Shown here piece after piece: positions 15,891-23,770 of a DNA stretch of 36,021 nt. The stretch is from positions 1 through 36,021 of the forward strand of contig NZ_JAME01000040.1 of the NCBI RefSeq assembly GCF_000521865.1. Direction: 5' to 3'. The DNA comes from Roseivivax isoporae LMG 25204. GTDB lineage: Bacteria; Pseudomonadota; Alphaproteobacteria; Rhodobacterales; Rhodobacteraceae. Below the pieces are notes generated by a model that saw only the letters and a program-made list of their open reading frames with translations, had not been told where the DNA came from and ran no database searches. Each line of letters begins with the position of its first letter. Within the stretch, counting starts at the first letter, position 1. The translations under genes were made by a program, and so were the position numbers.

Positions 15891-17180
15891 TCAGAGGATC
15901 TCGCGCAGCGCCGACAGGAGGTCCCGCACCTCGTCGAGCGTGTTGTAATGCGCGAGCGAGACGCGCACCGCGCCGTCGAGCCCGAGGGGCTGCAGAATGT
16001 TGCCCGAATAGTGGTCGGCCTTGCGCGTGTGGGTTCGGATGCCGCGGCCGTTCAGCGCCTCGACGATGTCCGGCGCCGGCACCCGTGCCGAGGAAAAGCT
16101 CACGAGACCCTCGCGCGCGGGATTTTCCGCGCCGCCGATCACCGTGACGCCCGGCAGGTCCACGAGCCCCGCGAGGTTCCCGGTGCCAAAGAGCATTGCC
16201 TGCGTCAGCGCCGTTTCGTGCGCGTGGATCGCCGCGCCGGCCGCCTCGATCCGCGCGCGCGGATCGGTGGCGTCGGAGACCTGCCCGCCCAGCCAGTCGA
16301 AATGCGCCACCACGTCCGACAGCGTCGCGTAGGCACCGGTGTCGCGGGTGCCGAGCTCCCAGTTGCCCTCGGGCCCGTTGTCGAGCGAATCGTGATCGAG
16401 CGCGGTCAGCCGCGCCGAGGCCCAGCCGAGCCCGTAGCCGTGCCGGGAAAACAGCTTGTAGGGCGAGATCGCGTAGCCGTCGACATCGGCGGCGGTCAGG
16501 TCGATGCGGCCGTGGCAGGCGTGCTGGATGCCGTCCACGACGATCAGCGCCTCGGGAGCCACGGCCCGGATGGCGGCCGCGATCGCCGGCACGTCGTTGG
16601 CCATGCCGGTCACGGGCGAGGTGTGCAGGATGGTCGCCACGCGCACCTCGGGCGTCACCGCCGCGGCATAGGCGTCTGCGGTGACGAGGCCCGCGGCATC
16701 GTCGTGGCGCACCTGCACGTAATCCCGCCCGCTGACCTCGGCCCAGCGCCGCGCGGCCGACCGCGAGGCCGGGTGCTCGACGCTCGAGCCCAGCACGACG
16801 CCGCCCGGCGCCGCACCGAGGCAGGCGTCGCGAATCATGCGGAACAGGACCTCCGTGCCGCTCTCGCCCACGAAGATCGTGCCGCCCGGCGCGTTCAGGA
16901 AACGCATCATGTCGGCCTTGGCACGGTCGATCGCCGCGACGAGCGCGCGGCTCGCGCCGTTCGCGCGACCCTGGTTGTCGGGGATCGCCGCGTAGGTGGC
17001 GGTGGTCTCGACCACGGATTTCAGCGTCAGCGCGCCGCCCGCGTTCTCGAAGAAGATGCGCTTGCCCTCGAACGGGCAGGCGTCCACGTGGGCGAAGCGG
17101 TCGCGCACCGCCTGCATCAGCCCGGGCGTGTCGGCGATGGGATCGTCATGCAGCGTCGCGGCGTCGTGGGGGGCAGTCAA
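15891..17180 (-). CDS. Class-V aminotransferase-fold PLP enzyme, cysteine-desulfurase-like
   Basis: This 429-residue PLP enzyme has the SufS/CsdA-type layout: FFENAGGALT, then a mid-region SSVEHPASRSAA, VDGIQHACHG (Asp216 for the pyridine nitrogen) and the Schiff-base lysine in ISPYKLFSRHG (Lys242). The C-terminal stretch GIRTHTRKADHYSGNIL, then VRVSLAHYNTLDEV, aligns with the SufS region that carries the catalytic cysteine, but no cysteine is there. It is therefore probably not a desulfurase; an epimerase, lyase or aminotransferase role is possible. A TTG at 17180 overlaps the yacG stop (TTGA) and follows GGAG by 8 bp, making it the best start; no ATG is available until residue 22. It is the last gene of the infA operon region. 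Confidence 0.8.
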   Translation of the reverse strand: MTAPHDAATLHDDPIADTPGLMQAVRDRFAHVDACPFEGKRIFFENAGGALTLKSVVETTATYAAIPDNQGRANGASRALVAAIDRAKADMMRFLNAPGGTIFVGESGTEVLFRMIRDACLGAAPGGVVLGSSVEHPASRSAARRWAEVSGRDYVQVRHDDAAGLVTADAYAAAVTPEVRVATILHTSPVTGMANDVPAIAAAIRAVAPEALIVVDGIQHACHGRIDLTAADVDGYAISPYKLFSRHGYGLGWASARLTALDHDSLDNGPEGNWELGTRDTGAYATLSDVVAHFDWLGGQVSDATDPRARIEAAGAAIHAHETALTQAMLFGTGNLAGLVDLPGVTVIGGAENPAREGLVSFSSARVPAPDIVEALNGRGIRTHTRKADHYSGNILQPLGLDGAVRVSLAHYNTLDEVRDLLSALREIL

Positions 17181-17374
17181 TTCGGCGTCTCCTTCGATTG
17201 CGCCTCTTCGGCGCGCATGGCCTCGTCGAGCGCGGCCTCGGCGTCCTCCGGGTCGTCCGAGGGGATCGCGTAGGACCCGCTCAGCCACTTGGCGAGGTCG
17301 ATGTCGGCGCAGCGGCGCGAACAGAACGGGCGGTAGGCGGGCGCGGTCGGGCGCGCGCAGACCGGGCAGCTCAT
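17177..17374 (-). CDS. yacG: Zinc-binding DNA gyrase inhibitor YacG
   Basis: YacG is a small zinc-ribbon protein that binds GyrB and inhibits gyrase in E. coli. The 65-residue sequence carries all four zinc cysteines in the family arrangement, CPVC near the N-terminus and FCSRRC downstream, followed by the conserved ADIDLAKWLSGSYAIP. The acidic C-terminal tail (DDPEDAEAALDEAM) is variable in the family. Its ATG overlaps the stop of the RNase E/G gene (ATGA, 17371-17374), and its TGA overlaps the TTG start of the next gene, so the three are likely translated in a coupled way. Confidence 0.95.
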   Translation of the reverse strand: MSCPVCARPTAPAYRPFCSRRCADIDLAKWLSGSYAIPSDDPEDAEAALDEAMRAEEAQSKETPN

Positions 17375-18390
17375 CGCGTCACCTCGTCCAGCGCCGGACG
17401 GTCGCGCTTGCGCTGCAGCTCGATATTGCCGAGGGGCGTCCAGCCGGCGAACACCGTCTCGACCGTATCGGTCTTGAGCGCCGCGCGCAGCACGCTCTCG
17501 ATCTGCCGGCGCTCCTTCTTCGGAATGGGAGCCGGGTCGACGGTGACGAGCCCGCCGAGCCCGCGCAGCCGCAGCTGCCGCGGCAGCTCGCGCAGCGCCG
17601 CGATGGTCGCCTTGAGCCCGGCCGCGGGCGAGGTGTCGCCACCGGTGTTCACGTCGACCGCGACCAGCGCGCGGGTGACCTCCACCGCCATGGACCCGGC
17701 ACCGGGCAGCGGCACCACCGGATCGGCCAGCGCGTCGAGCGCATCGGCCACCCCGTGACGCTCGAAGGCGCCGGGATCGCGGTCGACCTCGGCCTCCATG
17801 GACCATTCGCGCCAGGCACGGGCATGGGCGCCGTCGCCCTCGACCAGCACCTCGGGCTCTCCTTCGGTGTCGGCCATGACCGCGCGGGCGAGATCCGCCA
17901 TGGCGGCGATGTCCTCGGCGATCTCGTCGGGATCGGCGCCGGCACAGGCCGACCGCAGGATCAGGCCGTAGCCCTCGGGCGCCGCCCCGTGCGCGATCTC
18001 GAGCAGCGCGTCGCGCAGGTCGTCGTCGCGGATCGCCTTCGACACGTTGAGGCCCGGCGCCTCGGGCGTGACGATGGCGTAGCGGCTCTTGAAGAGAACC
18101 CGCTGGGTGACGGGGATCGCCTTGCCGGGCTCGGCATAGCCCGTAACCATGACCAGCAGGCGCTGGCCCGGCGCGATGCCCTTGATCTGGCGCAGGTAGG
18201 CCGGCCCGTCCGGCGTCTCGAGGAAGATGCCGCCCTGCCCCTTCATCGGGCGTCCTGCCACGGCGCGGTAGATGGTGCCGGGCAGCGCCGTCGTGCCGTC
18301 GACGAAGAGATCCTCGAGCCGTCCGTCGACCATGAGCGCCGCCGCCTCGCGGCCGCCCAGCGTGTCGAGTGCGATGGTGGTGCCCTTCAT
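17371..18390 (-). CDS. Compact ribonuclease E/G family protein
   Basis: This 339-residue protein contains the RNase E/G catalytic core. Visible landmarks are the metal-binding motif [10 protein letters not shown], the second aspartate in LGGLVTVD, and [24 protein letters not shown] at the end, equivalent to the last part of the catalytic domain. RNase G is about 490 residues and RNase E much longer; here the S1 insertion and the CPxC zinc-link are missing or highly reduced. A full-length RNase E is presumably encoded elsewhere. The ATG at 18390 overlaps the maf stop by 4 bp. An upstream extension of the frame to 18498 lies inside maf and is not used. Confidence 0.88.
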   Translation of the reverse strand: MKGTTIALDTLGGREAAALMVDGRLEDLFVDGTTALPGTIYRAVAGRPMKGQGGIFLETPDGPAYLRQIKGIAPGQRLLVMVTGYAEPGKAIPVTQRVLFKSRYAIVTPEAPGLNVSKAIRDDDLRDALLEIAHGAAPEGYGLILRSACAGADPDEIAEDIAAMADLARAVMADTEGEPEVLVEGDGAHARAWREWSMEAEVDRDPGAFERHGVADALDALADPVVPLPGAGSMAVEVTRALVAVDVNTGGDTSPAAGLKATIAALRELPRQLRLRGLGGLVTVDPAPIPKKERRQIESVLRAALKTDTVETVFAGWTPLGNIELQRKRDRPALDEVTR

Positions 18391-18974
18391 GCCGCGTCCT
18401 CCGCACGGGCCCAGACCGGCCAGCCGACCGAGGCCAGAAGCTGCGCCGTCTCGGCCAGTGGCAGGCCGACCACTGCGGTGAAACTGCCGGAGATCCACGG
18501 CACGAGCGCGCCTGCAGGTCCCTGGATGCCGTAGCCGCCCGCCTTGCCGCGCCAGTCGCCGGTGGCGATGTAGCCGCGGATCTCGTCCTCCGAAAGCGGC
18601 TTCATCCGCACCTGCGTGACCACGGCACGGCTGCGCAGCACCTCGCCGCGGCGCACGGCGAGCGCCGTCACCACCCGGTGCCGCCGCCCCGACAGCGCGC
18701 GCAGGAACGCCTCGGCCTCGCCGGCATCCGCGGGCTTGCCGAGGATGCGCCGGCCGAGCGCGACGGTCGTGTCCGCCGAAAGCACCACGTCCTCCGCGTC
18801 CGCGGGGACCGCGAGCGCCTTTTCCCGCGCCATGCGCAGGCAGTAGGGCCGCGGCAGCTCTGCCTTTGCGGGCGTCTCGTCGATGTCGGGGGCGCGGATG
18901 TCGTCGGGCACGATGCCGAGCTGCGCCAGAAGCTCGCGCCGCCGGGGGGACCCCGATCCGAGGATGAGCTTCAT
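18387..18974 (-). CDS. maf: Maf-family nucleoside triphosphate pyrophosphatase
   Basis: Maf proteins hydrolyse non-canonical or modified NTPs to monophosphates, and overexpression blocks septation in some bacteria. The 195-residue product has the N-terminal [18 protein letters not shown] signature, the catalytic region [19 protein letters not shown] (general base Asp), and the C-terminal [27 protein letters not shown]. It lies between infA and the RNase E/G gene, the usual order in Rhodobacteraceae, and overlaps the latter by 4 bp. Confidence 0.96.
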   Translation of the reverse strand: MKLILGSGSPRRRELLAQLGIVPDDIRAPDIDETPAKAELPRPYCLRMAREKALAVPADAEDVVLSADTTVALGRRILGKPADAGEAEAFLRALSGRRHRVVTALAVRRGEVLRSRAVVTQVRMKPLSEDEIRGYIATGDWRGKAGGYGIQGPAGALVPWISGSFTAVVGLPLAETAQLLASVGWPVWARAEDAA

Positions 18975-19012
18975 GGATGTCCTCCGTCCGGTGCGGGCCC
19001 GGACATGCGAAC

Positions 19013-19028
19013 GGGGCCCGAGGGCCCC
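19013..19028 (-). terminator. Hairpin between infA and maf
   Basis: GGGGCCC-GA-GGGCCCC is a nearly perfect palindrome with potential for a stable hairpin, 26 bp after the infA stop. There is no T-run. It may be a partial terminator or processing site that lowers downstream expression relative to infA. Confidence 0.35.
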
Positions 19029-19053
19029 GCAGCCGTCCCGCCGTGAACCGGGA

Positions 19054-19272
19054 TCACTTGAACCGGTAGTTGATGCGGCCCTTGGTGAGGTCGTAGGGCG
19101 TCATCTCCACCTGGACCTTGTCGCCGGCAAGAACCCGGATACGGTTCTTGCGCATCTTTCCTGCCGTGTGCGCGATGATCTCATGGCCATTCTCGAGCTC
19201 GACCCGGAACGTCGCGTTGGGCAGGAGTTCCTTCACGACACCGGGAAATTCGAGCGTATCTTCCTTGGCCAT
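19054..19272 (-). CDS. infA: Translation initiation factor IF-1
   Basis: IF-1 binds the A site of the 30S subunit and stimulates IF-2 and IF-3 during initiation. The 72-residue sequence is complete and canonical: [32 protein letters not shown], then [39 protein letters not shown], an OB fold. The Shine-Dalgarno CAGGAGAGACC is directly upstream. It leads the minus-strand infA-maf-RNase-yacG-PLP enzyme run. Confidence 0.99.
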   Translation of the reverse strand: MAKEDTLEFPGVVKELLPNATFRVELENGHEIIAHTAGKMRKNRIRVLAGDKVQVEMTPYDLTKGRINYRFK

Positions 19273-19329
19273 GGTCTCTCCTGAATTGCATGACAGGGCC
19301 GGTGCAGCGCACCACCCCCGCGATGTCGC

Positions 19330-19358
19330 TTAATTGGCGCAAACGCGCCGGTTTTCAA
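19330..19358 (-). promoter_or_regulatory. Candidate infA promoter containing an inverted repeat
   Basis: On the minus strand TTGAAA (19358-19353) and AATTAA (19335-19330) are 17 bp apart. The spacer holds the inverted repeat GGCGC-AAAC-GCGCC (19336-19349, plus-strand reading). The -10 match is modest. Confidence 0.4.
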
Positions 19359-19417
19359 GCCCTAACTGCGCAGGACGTTGCCGCACGCGCCGGATCGCCT
19401 ATATCCCGCGGCGCCGT

Positions 19418-20302
19418 TCAGCCCAGGCTGACCCGCTCGGGAAAGCCGTCGCGGCCGTGCTGGTCGTCCCAGTGCTGCCGGTTCAGGACCACGCCATCGG
19501 CGCGCACGGCGGCGATCGCCGCCGGATCGACCTCGGCATAGGTCCATCCCGGGGCGTCCACGGTGCCCGCGGCGATCACGCCGGTCGGCGGGAACCCCCG
19601 GTCGGGCGGTCCGTAGACGCCGCCCGCGCCGCAATTCGTGTCGACCGCCTCGGACCAGGGCGCGTCGCCTACGGTCGAGGACATGACCGTCACGCACTGC
19701 GCCTCGAGCGCGCGGGCCATGGCACCGATTCGCACGCGCCAGTAGCCTGACAGCGCCTCGGTGCAGGACGGCACGAGCAGCATGTCGGCGCCGGCCACGG
19801 CCCGGCCGAGAAGCGGGTATTCCGAATCGTAGCAGATCAGCACCGCGAGCGTCCCGAGCGCGGTGTCGAAGAGCCGGAGCGGCCCGCCCGGGACCACGCC
19901 CCAGACCTCGCGCTCGAAGCGGGTCATGATCTGCTTGTCCTGCACGCCGACCGCGCCCGAAGGCGCGAAGAGCCGCGCGCGGTTCACCGGCCGCGCTCCG
20001 AACGCCGGGTCGAAGACCGGCGCCGAGGCCGCGAGGATGTGCACGCCATGCTCCGCCGCCAGCCGCGCGTGCAGCGCGTCCGCGTCGGGAATGCGGTCGG
20101 ACACGGCGCGCAGCGACGCCTCGAGATCGCCCGCCACCTCGAGCCCCGCGAGCGTGGCGAGTTCCATCGCGCCGTATTCCGGGAAGACCAGCAGGTCCGC
20201 GCCCTGCCCCGCGGCCTCGGCCACCCAGGCCCCGATCTTGCTGGCATAGGCGGTCCAGTCCGGCAGGACATCCATCGGATAGGCGGCGGCGGCGATCTTC
20301 AT
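19418..20302 (-). CDS. Carbon-nitrogen hydrolase (nitrilase superfamily)
   Basis: This is a C-N hydrolase of 294 residues with the full catalytic triad: Glu42 in LLVFPEYGAME, Lys123 in VQDKQIMTRFE, and Cys157 in VLICYDSEYP. The fold is complete and it probably hydrolyses an amide or nitrile. The EYGAME and CYDSEYP variants suggest the branch often annotated as amidohydrolase or 'nitrilase/cyanide hydratase-like', but no substrate can be named. It begins just after the upstream GNAT gene (48-bp gap) and ends about 115 bp before the infA promoter region. Confidence 0.92.
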   Translation of the reverse strand: MKIAAAAYPMDVLPDWTAYASKIGAWVAEAAGQGADLLVFPEYGAMELATLAGLEVAGDLEASLRAVSDRIPDADALHARLAAEHGVHILAASAPVFDPAFGARPVNRARLFAPSGAVGVQDKQIMTRFEREVWGVVPGGPLRLFDTALGTLAVLICYDSEYPLLGRAVAGADMLLVPSCTEALSGYWRVRIGAMARALEAQCVTVMSSTVGDAPWSEAVDTNCGAGGVYGPPDRGFPPTGVIAAGTVDAPGWTYAEVDPAAIAAVRADGVVLNRQHWDDQHGRDGFPERVSLG

Positions 20303-20350
20303 GGCTTCGGTCTTTCCTTCCCGCAGGCGGTCGTGCCTGCCCGTGTCGAA

Positions 20351-20932
20351 TTACAGTTCGCGGATCCAGAACTGGAGGTCATGCCCGGTCTCCGCGTCGC
20401 GGTCGATGTCCTTCCAGCGGAAGGACGCGACCACGCCTGGCAGCGGCTCGTAACCGCGCTTGCGCCAGAAGGCGTTCAGCGGCACGTAGCCCTCGGGTCG
20501 CAGCGGATGGTCCTCGGGACGCTGGATGCCGCAGAAGCACGACCAGGTCCGTCCGAGGTCGCGCGCATGCGCCTCGCGCCGGTCGAAGAAGGCGTGCCCG
20601 ATGCCGCGCCCGCGATAGTCCGGCAGAAGCACCGATTCGGCGCAGTAGAAGATGGTCGATAGCTCGAGCCCCGTGCGCGCGAAGGGGGCGGCGAAATCCT
20701 CGGCATGGTCCTCCATCGGCGCGCCGGTGGCCGCGCCCACCAGCCGGTCGCCGTCGAAGGCGCCGACCACCACCGCGTGGTCGCTGTCGCGGTAGGCCTG
20801 CAGGTAGCGCCGTTCGTAGTCGAGCGAGCCGTCGTAGAGATAGGGCCAGTCGCGGAAGACCGCGATGCGCAGCCGCGCGACGTCGTCGAGTGCCGCGTCG
20901 AGCGCCGCCCCGGTGAGCGTCTCGACCCTCAT
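20351..20932 (-). CDS. GNAT family N-acetyltransferase
   Basis: This 193-residue acetyltransferase has motif A as ESVLLPDYRGRGIGHAFFDRRE, the acetyl-CoA pyrophosphate-binding RGRGIG. The surrounding segments (FCGIQRPEDHPLRPEGYVPLNAFWRKRGYE) are typical of a GNAT subfamily found in many Proteobacteria; the substrate is unknown. The ATG at 20932 overlaps the stop of the SnoaL-like gene (ATGA), indicating coupling. It is the last gene of the cassette starting with UPF0262. Confidence 0.9.
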   Translation of the reverse strand: MRVETLTGAALDAALDDVARLRIAVFRDWPYLYDGSLDYERRYLQAYRDSDHAVVVGAFDGDRLVGAATGAPMEDHAEDFAAPFARTGLELSTIFYCAESVLLPDYRGRGIGHAFFDRREAHARDLGRTWSCFCGIQRPEDHPLRPEGYVPLNAFWRKRGYEPLPGVVASFRWKDIDRDAETGHDLQFWIREL

Positions 20933-21339
20933 TGCGGCGCCTCGCCCGCCACCTGCCGGGTCCAGTCGGCGAGGTTGTAATAGGTCACGACGCGCGCGAT
21001 CCGTCCCTCGCGCAGCGAAAAGAACGACCCCGCCGGCAGCCGGTAACGCTGGCCCTCCGCCTCGGGCAGGCCCGGATCGGTCACGAGGTAGGCGCCGTTG
21101 ACCATGTACTCGGCCGCGGCACGCGCGCCATCCTCGGCCTCGAACAGCACCATCTCGGTCAGCGTCTCGTCGTAGCAGCGGCTCATGTGCGCGCAGAACT
21201 CGGCGAAGGCCTCGCGCCCGATGCGCACCTGCCCCTCGTTGACGTGGTGGGCGACATCGTCGCACAGGCAGTCGAGCATCGCGGGCACGTCCTTCGCGTT
21301 GAAGGCATCGAAATAGCGTCGGATCGTGTCGATGGACAT
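20929..21339 (-). CDS. SnoaL-like / ketosteroid-isomerase-fold protein
   Basis: This 136-residue protein has the NTF2-like cone fold pattern: TIRRYFDAFNAKDVPAMLDCLCDDVAHHVNEGQVRIGREAFAEFCAHM, then EYMVNGAYLVTD and a strand-rich end FFSLREGRIARVVTYYNLADW. Such proteins bind small hydrophobic molecules or act as isomerases or hydrolases; no activity can be assigned. Its ATG shares one base with the stop of the phosphatase gene (TGATG), and its own stop overlaps the GNAT start, so it is the middle member of a coupled trio. Confidence 0.85.
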   Translation of the reverse strand: MSIDTIRRYFDAFNAKDVPAMLDCLCDDVAHHVNEGQVRIGREAFAEFCAHMSRCYDETLTEMVLFEAEDGARAAAEYMVNGAYLVTDPGLPEAEGQRYRLPAGSFFSLREGRIARVVTYYNLADWTRQVAGEAPQ

Positions 21340-21791
21340 CAGCGCACCCATTTTTCCCTGAGCTGGTCGTGAATCTGGTCGCGGGTCTGGCGATAGGCGT
21401 TGAGCTTGGTCTCGCGCTCCTCGCCGATGCCGGTCGGATCGAGGATCGGCCAGTACTCCACGCTGAGGTGGAACATCCGCGTGAGGTCTAGCGCGTGCCG
21501 CTGCGCGGCCGGCGACATGGCGACGATCAGGTCGAAACCCGACAGCGCCTCGCCCATGCTCTCGAGCTCCTCGAAGTTGCGCGCGCGGTGCCGCGACAGC
21601 TCCACCCCGATCTCCTTGCAGACCGCGATGGCGAATCCGTCGATCTCGAGGTCGTTCAGCACGCCCACGGACTGCACGTAGAGGTCCTGTCCGTAAAGCA
21701 TCTTGGTGATGCCCTCGGCCATGGGCGAGCGGACCGCGTTGTGGTCGCAGGCGAAGAGCACCGATTGCGGCAGGCGTGCGCGCACGGGCAT
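21339..21791 (-). CDS. Low-molecular-weight phosphatase (LMW-PTP/ArsC-fold)
   Basis: This 150-residue protein has the P-loop C-x5-R-S of the low-molecular-weight phosphotyrosine phosphatase/arsenate reductase fold: FACDHNAVRSPMAE, with Cys15 and Arg21, and the general acid in WPILDPTG (Asp118). It lacks the extra cysteine pair expected for thioredoxin-coupled arsenate reductases, although a cysteine at residue 58 exists. In Rhodobacteraceae this gene follows UPF0262 and hisD; a protein-tyrosine phosphatase role is more likely than arsenate reduction, but not proven. Its first base overlaps the UPF0262 stop. Confidence 0.88.
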   Translation of the reverse strand: MPVRARLPQSVLFACDHNAVRSPMAEGITKMLYGQDLYVQSVGVLNDLEIDGFAIAVCKEIGVELSRHRARNFEELESMGEALSGFDLIVAMSPAAQRHALDLTRMFHLSVEYWPILDPTGIGEERETKLNAYRQTRDQIHDQLREKWVR

Positions 21792-22270
21792 CAGCCGCCG
21801 AAATGCAGCACGCAGACCAGCGTGAAGAGGCGCCGCGCGGTGTCGTCGTCGACGCAGGCCTTGCCGTCCAGCCGTTCGCGCAGGATGCGGGCACCCTCGT
21901 CGTGGATGCCGCGGCGCGCCATGTCGATCGCCTCGATCTGGCTCGGCGGCAGGGATTTCACCGCGTCGAAGTAGCTCTTGCAGATCGAGAAGTAGTCCTT
22001 GACCACCTGCCGGAAGGGCGACAGCGACAGGTGGAACTCGGCCGCCTGCGCGCCGCCCTGGTCGGCGATGTCGAACACCAGCCGCTTGTCGCGGATCGAC
22101 AGCGCCAGCTTGTAGGGCCCGGGCGGCATGTCGTGCCCGTTGCGCGCAGGCAGGCGGAACGAGTTGCGCTCCATCAGGTCGAACATCGCGACCCGGCGTT
22201 CCTGCTCGATCTCGGGCGTGGGCGGCGGCAAATTGGCGTCGTCGAGCTCGATTTGGGCGATGTGGCTCAT
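21791..22270 (-). CDS. UPF0262 family protein
   Basis: This is a conserved alphaproteobacterial protein of unknown function, 159 residues from the ATG at 22270. It begins MSHIAQIELDD and contains ERRVAMFDLMERNSFRL, then GPYKLALSIRDKRLVFDI, FHLSLSPFRQVVKDYF and IDMARRGIHDEGARIL, the family's conserved blocks. It appears soluble and has no catalytic motif I can name. An upstream in-frame start at 22330 adds an arginine-rich stretch without conservation and is not used. It lies downstream of hisD with a 111-bp gap and leads directly into the phosphatase, SnoaL and GNAT genes. Confidence 0.92.
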   Translation of the reverse strand: MSHIAQIELDDANLPPPTPEIEQERRVAMFDLMERNSFRLPARNGHDMPPGPYKLALSIRDKRLVFDIADQGGAQAAEFHLSLSPFRQVVKDYFSICKSYFDAVKSLPPSQIEAIDMARRGIHDEGARILRERLDGKACVDDDTARRLFTLVCVLHFGG

Positions 22271-22323
22271 GGGCCGGCCTTTTCGGAAAGCTGTGCGCGC
22301 GAGACTAGCGCGACCGCCGGAAC

Positions 22324-22336
22324 GCGGCAATGCCGC
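22324..22336. repeat. Short perfect inverted repeat between hisD and UPF0262
   Basis: GCGGCA-A-TGCCGC, 6-bp arms around one base. A second palindrome, ATGAC-T-GTCAT, is at 22357-22367. Either could be part of the end of hisD transcription or of an operator; nothing decides between these. Confidence 0.35.
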
Positions 22337-22381
22337 AGCGCAGCATAAATTGTTGCATGACTGTCATCCGCCACGGGCGCC

Positions 22382-23692
22382 TCAGCTTTCGGGCGCGTTG
22401 AGCTTCTCGCGGCGCGCCGCGACCGACAGGCCGTGCGCCTCGAGGCTCTCGGCCCGCGCGAGCCGCTCGGCGGCCGGCCCGACCGCGGCAAGCGCCTCGG
22501 GGGTCATCTGCGCGAGCGTTGTGCGCTTGACGAAGTCCATGACCGACAGTCCCGACGAGAACCGCGCGGACCGCGCCGTGGGCAGCACGTGGTTCGGCCC
22601 CCCCACGTAGTCGCCGATCGCCTCGGGCGTCCAGGCACCGAGAAAGATCGCGCCGGCGTGGCGGCACCGCGCCGACAGCGCCTCCGGATCCGCGACGCAG
22701 AGCTCGAGGTGCTCGGGCGCGATCCGGTCGGACAGCGTCGCCGCCTCGTCGAGATCGCGCACGGTGATGACGGCACCGAAATCGCGCCAGCTCTCGCCCG
22801 CGACCGCGCGGCGTTCCAGCGTCTGCAGCCGAGCGTCCACCGCCTCGGCCACCTTGCGGCCGAAGGCAGCGTCATCGGTGACGAGGATCGACTGCGCGCT
22901 CTTGTCGTGTTCGGCCTGGCTCATGAGGTCGAGAGCGATCCAGTCGGGGTCGTTGTCGGCATCCGCGATCACCAGGATCTCGGACGGGCCCGCGATCATG
23001 TCGATGCCGACGCGGCCGAACACCCGCCGCTTGGCCGCGGCGACATAGGCGTTGCCGGGCCCGGTGATCTTGTCCACGGGCGCGATCGTCTCGGTGCCGT
23101 AGGCCAGGGCGGCAATCGCCTGCGCGCCGCCCACGCGGTAGATCTCGTCCACGCCCGCGATGCGCGCGGCCAGCATCACGTGCGGGTTCACCTGCCCGTC
23201 GGGCGTCGGCACGCAGATCGCCAGCCGCTCGACGCCGGCCACCTTCGCCGGGATCGCGTTCATCAGGACCGACGAGGGATAGGACGCGATGCCCCCCGGC
23301 ACGTAGAGCCCGGCAGAGGCGACCGCCGTCCACCGCCAGCCGAGCGTCGCGCCCTCGGGATCGGTCCAGCGCGCGTCCTCGGGCATCTGCCGCGCGTGGT
23401 AGGCACGGATGCGCTCGGCCGCGAGCGTGAGCGCCGCACGGTCCGCCTCGGGCACGTCGGCGATGATGGCATCGACCTCGTCGCGGCCGATGGCGAGCGT
23501 CTCGGGGGTGAGTCGCAGGCGGTCGAACCGCTCGGTCAGCTCGATCAGCGCCGCGTCGCCGCGCGCGCGCACGTCCGCGATGATCGCGGCGACCGTGTCG
23601 TCGACGTCGGGGCTGTCCTCGCGCTTGGTGCCGAGCAGCGCGCGGAAGCGCTCCTCGAAATCCGGATCGCGCGTGTCGAGGAAGACGGGCAT
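22382..23692 (-). CDS. hisD: Histidinol dehydrogenase
   Basis: HisD performs the last two oxidations of histidine synthesis, L-histidinol to L-histidine with two NAD. The 436-residue product has the expected blocks: GLYVPGGIASYPSSVLMNAIPAKVAGV, then GGAQAIAALAYGTETI, DKITGPGNAYVAAAKR, the zinc-site motif SQAEHDKSAQ and the C-terminal GPNHVLPTARSARFSSGLSVMDF. The ATG at 23692 is preferred to the GTG at 23698 because AAAGGA is 8 bp from the ATG and only 2 bp from the GTG. It has its own good promoter, so it need not rely on murA-DUF2948 readthrough. Confidence 0.97.
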   Translation of the reverse strand: MPVFLDTRDPDFEERFRALLGTKREDSPDVDDTVAAIIADVRARGDAALIELTERFDRLRLTPETLAIGRDEVDAIIADVPEADRAALTLAAERIRAYHARQMPEDARWTDPEGATLGWRWTAVASAGLYVPGGIASYPSSVLMNAIPAKVAGVERLAICVPTPDGQVNPHVMLAARIAGVDEIYRVGGAQAIAALAYGTETIAPVDKITGPGNAYVAAAKRRVFGRVGIDMIAGPSEILVIADADNDPDWIALDLMSQAEHDKSAQSILVTDDAAFGRKVAEAVDARLQTLERRAVAGESWRDFGAVITVRDLDEAATLSDRIAPEHLELCVADPEALSARCRHAGAIFLGAWTPEAIGDYVGGPNHVLPTARSARFSSGLSVMDFVKRTTLAQMTPEALAAVGPAAERLARAESLEAHGLSVAARREKLNAPES

Positions 23693-23722
23693 GGGCACTG
23701 TCCTTTCCGGTGTTCCGGCGGA

Positions 23723-23750
23723 CTTATAGCGAGGCGGCGCGGCGCCTCAA
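23723..23750 (-). promoter_or_regulatory. Sigma-70 promoter of hisD
   Basis: On the minus strand TTGAGG (23750-23745) and TATAAG (23728-23723) are 16 bp apart. The -10 differs from consensus at one base. It lies in the 78-bp gap between DUF2948 and hisD. Confidence 0.5.
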
Positions 23751-23770
23751 CCCGCGCGCGCCGCCACGCG

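Noticed and set aside
21339-21791. Arsenate reductase (arsC) reading of the C-x5-R protein
   Set aside because: No ars neighbours and no redox cysteine triad; a LMW phosphatase fits better.
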